NCBI GenBank assembly: GCA_019242065.1 | Contig: JAFAWJ010000438.1 | Coordinates: forward strand, 1-9,449 | Direction: 5' to 3' | From: Chloroflexota bacterium | GTDB taxonomy: Bacteria; Chloroflexota; UBA6077; CF-72 | DNA length: 9,449 bases | Shown here: positions 7,084 through 9,449 of the stretch, piece after piece | How positions within the stretch are numbered: the first letter of the stretch is position 1 | Layout of the letters: each line of letters opens with the position of its first letter | Program-made: the position numbers and the translations under genes | Notes under the pieces: generated by a model | Told to the model about the DNA's origin: nothing | The model's database searches: none | The model's input: only the letters and a program-made list of their open reading frames with translations

Positions 7084-8137
7084 CGGACTGTCCCAACTCC
7101 TGGAGAATCTGGCTCACCATCCCGTTGTCGCGATCGAAAAACTGCTTGTCGACCGCCGGCCAGCCACCCAGGTCGTTGATCGTGAACAGGCCGCTGGGCG
7201 TCGGGTAGGTCGCGGCCACTTCGGCCGCCACGTCCTGAGCCACAGGCCGATAGCCGAGCTTTGCCCAATCATGCTGGCCGTCGGGACTCCGCAGAAAGTC
7301 GACGAACGACTGGGCAACCTTCACGTTGGGCGAGGTCTTGACGACCGCGATCGGGTTCTCGATGAGAATGGTCGAGCTCGGCACGACGTAGTCGACCGAC
7401 TGGCCGGCTTGCTGGGCGGTGATCGCTTCGTTCTCATACGAGATCGCCACGTCGCCTTTGCCGCCGACGAACGTCGTCATCGCCTCGCGGCCGCTGGCCG
7501 GCTGGACGTTGACGTGGCTGAGCAGCTCTTTCAGATACGCGCGGGCCTCATCTGGCGTCGCCCCCGACGTGAGTTTGGCGCCATACGCGGCCAGCAGGTT
7601 CCACTTGGCGCCGCCCGACTGAAATACGTCGGGCGTGACCACGTCGATGCCCGGCTGCAGCAGATCGTCCCAGGTCTGAATGTGTTTGGGGTTGCCCTTG
7701 CGCACGACGAGCACCACGACGGAGTCGGTCACCATGCCGTGGTACTGGTCCTGGTTCCAGTCGGGAGCGACTAGCCCGGCGGTCACCAGCTTGTTGACGT
7801 CGGACTCCAGCGACAGGGCGACGAGGTCGGCGTCCAGGCCATTGATCACGGCCTGGGTCTGGGTGCCTGAGGCGCCAAAGGAGGAGTCGATGCTCACCCC
7901 CTGGCCGGCTGGCGTCTGTTGGAAAGCAGGCACGAGCTGGGCATACGCCTCCTGGGGCGTGGAGTAGCCGACGAGCGACAGGTGGGCGGTCGGCACGCCA
8001 GCTGTTGTCGGCGGCGCGCCGGCGGGAGAGGCCGCGGTGGGGCTGGGTGCGGAGGTGCAGGCTGCGGCGGCGAGCGCGACGACCAGGGTTAGCCCGACGA
8101 GCAGGCTGGGAAGTCGCGGGCGTGTGGTGAACGACAT
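7070..8137 (-). CDS. Sulfate-binding lipoprotein of the sulfate ABC transporter (Sbp/CysP family)
   Basis: This 355-residue protein starts with a basic N-terminus, a hydrophobic stretch (11-26) and a lipobox-like AAAC with Cys27, then a Ser/Pro/Ala/Thr linker (28-50). This fits a membrane-tethered extracellular lipoprotein. The mature domain has the Sbp-family features: SLVGYSTPQEAY near 54-65, a strand with DADLVALSLESDV (102-114), the sulfate-loop motif SGGAKWN (174-180), GDVAISYENEA (228-238) and FVDFLRSPDGQ (278-288). Family members bind sulfate or thiosulfate and deliver it to CysT/CysW. Which oxyanion is bound cannot be decided here, because Sbp and CysP are close relatives. ATG 8137 has a good ribosome binding site, AGAGGA at 8147-8152 with 9 bases spacing. 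It is the first intact gene after the truncated livH and has its own candidate promoter. Confidence 0.9.
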   Translation of the reverse strand: MSFTTRPRLPSLLVGLTLVVALAAAACTSAPSPTAASPAGAPPTTAGVPTAHLSLVGYSTPQEAYAQLVPAFQQTPAGQGVSIDSSFGASGTQTQAVINGLDADLVALSLESDVNKLVTAGLVAPDWNQDQYHGMVTDSVVVLVVRKGNPKHIQTWDDLLQPGIDVVTPDVFQSGGAKWNLLAAYGAKLTSGATPDEARAYLKELLSHVNVQPASGREAMTTFVGGKGDVAISYENEAITAQQAGQSVDYVVPSSTILIENPIAVVKTSPNVKVAQSFVDFLRSPDGQHDWAKLGYRPVAQDVAAEVAATYPTPSGLFTINDLGGWPAVDKQFFDRDNGMVSQILQELGQSGGHS

Positions 8138-8150
8138 CAGGGCAGGTCCT

Positions 8151-8171
8151 CTCGTACACGCGTGCTACGAG
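8151..8171. promoter_or_regulatory. Inverted repeat in the sbp leader, touching its ribosome binding site
   Basis: CTCGTACACG (8151-8160) is followed directly by CGTGCTACGAG (8161-8171), its reverse complement apart from one extra C at 8165. In the minus-strand transcript this would fold as an 8-bp stem with one bulged G and a CGCG tetraloop. Its 3' arm runs into the AGAGGA ribosome binding site. It could equally be a palindromic protein-binding site. Its position just after the predicted transcription start makes either role plausible. Confidence 0.5.
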
Positions 8172-8174
8172 ACT

Positions 8175-8203
8175 TAGTTAGTTTAGTGGACTAATCTACT
8201 CAA
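8175..8203 (-). promoter_or_regulatory. Candidate promoter of the sulfate transport operon
   Basis: On the minus strand TTGAGT (8198-8203) and TAACTA (8175-8180) are separated by exactly 17 bases, in the only clearly AT-rich stretch near the operon. The -35 is a fair match and the -10 is weak. The TTGAGT also contains part of the TAG stop that ends the truncated livH reading frame. Confidence 0.4.
8183..8194. promoter_or_regulatory. Palindromic putative operator upstream of sbp
   Basis: TTAGT (8183-8187) and ACTAA (8190-8194) form a perfect inverted repeat with a 2-base spacer. Two more TTAGT copies lie alongside (8174-8178 and 8178-8182). The palindrome falls in the spacer of the candidate promoter, a classic repressor position. 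Sulfur-responsive regulators are the natural suspects, but I cannot name one. Confidence 0.45.
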
Positions 8204-8366
8204 CTACTCGTGATAGTGTACTGACCTGCGCCCAAGTGGTGCATCCCGAGCGGGATCCCTGCGCGAAGTTGACAACGTTGGAGACGCCGAAGATCAGCGA
8301 CAGTCCGATGGCGACCAGCGCGTAGGCGTTGCCGTGCACGATTCCGGCCAGCAGCGTGTCCAGCAT
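8196..8366 (-). pseudogene. livH: Truncated livH: N-terminus of a branched-chain amino acid ABC permease
   Basis: ATG 8366 opens a 56-codon frame. Its first 38 residues are the start of LivH-type permeases: MLDTLLAGIVHGNAYALVAI, then GLSLIFGVSNVVNFAQGS (codons down to 8253). The family would continue with another 240-250 residues of membrane segments. Here similarity ends abruptly after the GS, and an unrelated tail of 18 codons runs to TAG at 8196-8198, inside the promoter region of the sulfate operon. An AGGA (8372-8375) sits 5 bases before the ATG, and the livK stop is 23 bases upstream, the usual livK-livH order. It cannot form a transporter. The end point suggests a deletion or insertion junction near 8253. 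Confidence 0.82.
8243..8256. repeat. Inverted repeat at the livH break point
   Basis: ATCCCG (8243-8248) and CGGGAT (8251-8256) form a perfect 6-bp inverted repeat with AG between them. It straddles the point (about 8253) where similarity to LivH stops. Confidence 0.6.
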
Positions 8367-8389
8367 GGGCGTCCTGTGTCCGTTAGTCG

Positions 8390-9449
8390 TCAGTTCTTGT
8401 CGGTCAGGACCAGCTCGCCGTTCTTGACCGCGACAATGGCCGGCACCGGTGGATTGGCAGGCCGCCGATCGGACTCGAAAGCGAATGGCCCGATCTCGAC
8501 GCTGGGCAGGTCGGTCCTGTTCCTGAGTCCGTTGTAGACACCTTCCCGAGTGGCACCGCCCTTCTTCGCCGCGTACACGACCTGGTAGAGCGCGTCGTAC
8601 GCGACCACCTCGAACTGATCTGGCTCAGTTCCGTATCGATTCTTGAAGGCGGTGGTGAATGCCTGAATACGCGGGTCGGGCGACACCGAAAACCAGGTAT
8701 TGGTGGTCAGTGCGCCCTCTGCATTCTCACCGGCCAGCTGGATGCCGGTTGAGGTGAGCTGCTCCAGGAAGACCGGCGCGGTCAGGTTGACGTCCAGGCG
8801 CTGATTGAGGATCGCCGCGGCATCGTTGTCGTAGCCAATGTCGTATAAGAGGTCCGGTTGCGAATCGCGCGCGTTGATCAGCAGCGGCCGAAAATCCGTC
8901 GTAGAGTCCAGGTAGCCGGCGCTGTAGGTGACTTCCAGACCGAGCTGTTGGGCGGTGTCTTTGAAGATGCCATATAGGTGGTGTCGCCCCAGCTGGTATC
9001 GAGATACAGGACCGCGATTTTCTTACCGTATTTCGCGACGGCCTGGGTCTGGAGCACCTCGGAGGTTGCCTGCGACACGCCGGGGGCAAACATGTAGTCG
9101 CCACCTTTCGTGAAGTCAGGCGAGGAATTGGTATAGCCGTACTGGACCATCTGCGCGCGCTGGTAGGTCGGCGAGGCGGCCATCGACGCGGTGCTGGAAA
9201 AATCGCCGAGTTCGGCGATGATGCGCGGGTCGTCGACGAACTTCTGGGCGACGGCGACCGACTGCTTGGGATCGGACTGCGTGTCCTCCCAGTCCAGCGC
9301 GACCGGTCGACCGTCGATGCCACCGGCGGCGTTGATTTCGTCGAGGGCGAGGCCGAAGCCGTTCTTGAAGTAGGCGCCGTACTCCGCCAGCGGTCCGGTG
9401 AGGGGCGCGGAGAGACCGAAGTACACCGGCTCGCCCGAAGCGGCCGCGG
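8390..9449 (-). pseudogene. Branched-chain amino acid/amide ABC transporter substrate-binding protein (LivK-like), frameshifted and cut by the window edge
   Basis: The gene enters at the right edge and its signal peptide lies outside. From 9447 to 8971 it reads AAASGEPVYFGLSAPLTGPL, then AEYGAYFKNGFGLALDEINA, AGGIDGRPVALDWEDTQSD and on to DTSWGDTTYM, a classic type I periplasmic binding fold. At 8969-8970 one base appears to be missing. In the neighbouring frame the protein continues without a stop from 8968 (IFKDTAQQLGLEVTYSAGYL) through PDLLYDIGYDNDAAAILNQR, FEVVAYDALYQVVYAAKK and AIVAVKNGELVLTDKN to TGA at 8390. The two parts give 159 + 192 codons, about a full mature LivK. Such proteins deliver amino acids, amides or other small ligands to LivHMGF, and the ligand is not predictable. 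As given, the product would be truncated just past mid-length. A sequencing error is the alternative, but the broken livH behind it argues for real decay. Confidence 0.85.

Noticed and set aside
6040..7179. Plus-strand open frame of 379 codons
   Set aside because: It lies antisense to cysT, whose frame is certain from its EAA loop and membrane segments. The product is Gly/Asp/His/Arg-rich without a domain, as expected from reversed Ala/Leu/Val-rich membrane-protein codons.
8270..8304. TTGACA on the plus strand as a -35 box
   Set aside because: No -10-like sequence lies 16-18 bases downstream, there is no plus-strand gene to serve, and the bases are part of livH codons.
8966..8973. Programmed ribosomal frameshift in the livK-like gene
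   Set aside because: No slippery sequence or downstream stimulatory structure is evident, and this family is not known for recoding. Mutation or sequencing error is simpler.

Overview
The window is GC-rich bacterial DNA with tight gene spacing and frequent start/stop overlaps. The protein set (membrane-anchored MutS-like ATPase, lipoprotein sulfate receptor, MDR-type quinone oxidoreductase, remnants of a Rieske oxygenase and of a liv-type transporter) would suit a soil or environmental high-GC lineage such as Chloroflexota or Actinomycetota. I cannot fix the taxon from sequence alone. I recognised no tRNA, rRNA, CRISPR array, transposase or replication origin.

Layout. Positions 1-135 hold no gene I recognise. 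A decayed Rieske oxygenase (136-620, minus) follows. Two plus-strand genes, an NADPH:quinone reductase-like MDR protein (725-1666) and a SufS-like class V PLP enzyme (1668-3104), are separated by one base and probably co-transcribed. They converge, across a 21-base gap with a small hairpin, on a long minus-strand block. Read in its own direction (right to left), that block is: a frameshifted liv substrate-binding protein gene entering from beyond the right edge (8390-9449); a livH start truncated after about 38 codons (8196-8366); an AT-rich promoter/operator region (about 8150-8203); sulfate receptor sbp/cysP-like (7070-8137), cysT (6070-7083) and cysW (5283-6080); a membrane-anchored MutS-like ATPase (3320-5155); and a 65-residue two-helix membrane protein (3126-3323).

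How the parts fit. The receptor and two permeases should import sulfate or thiosulfate, but the ATPase (cysA) is not where it usually sits, so the energising subunit must be encoded elsewhere. The SufS-like enzyme also belongs to sulfur metabolism, but it is on the other strand and any link is inference. The left and right ends carry debris of catabolic or uptake genes (Rieske oxygenase with two deletions; livK with a frameshift; livH cut off at the sulfate promoter), so the intact genes sit between decaying ones.

Most notable non-genic structure: a palindromic putative operator in the spacer of a candidate sbp promoter; a near-perfect inverted repeat in the sbp leader that touches its ribosome binding site; a 39-bp tandem duplication inside the cysT extension; and a diverged 50-bp tandem duplication across the cysW stop codon whose second copy has acquired a TATAAC box ahead of the MutS-like gene.
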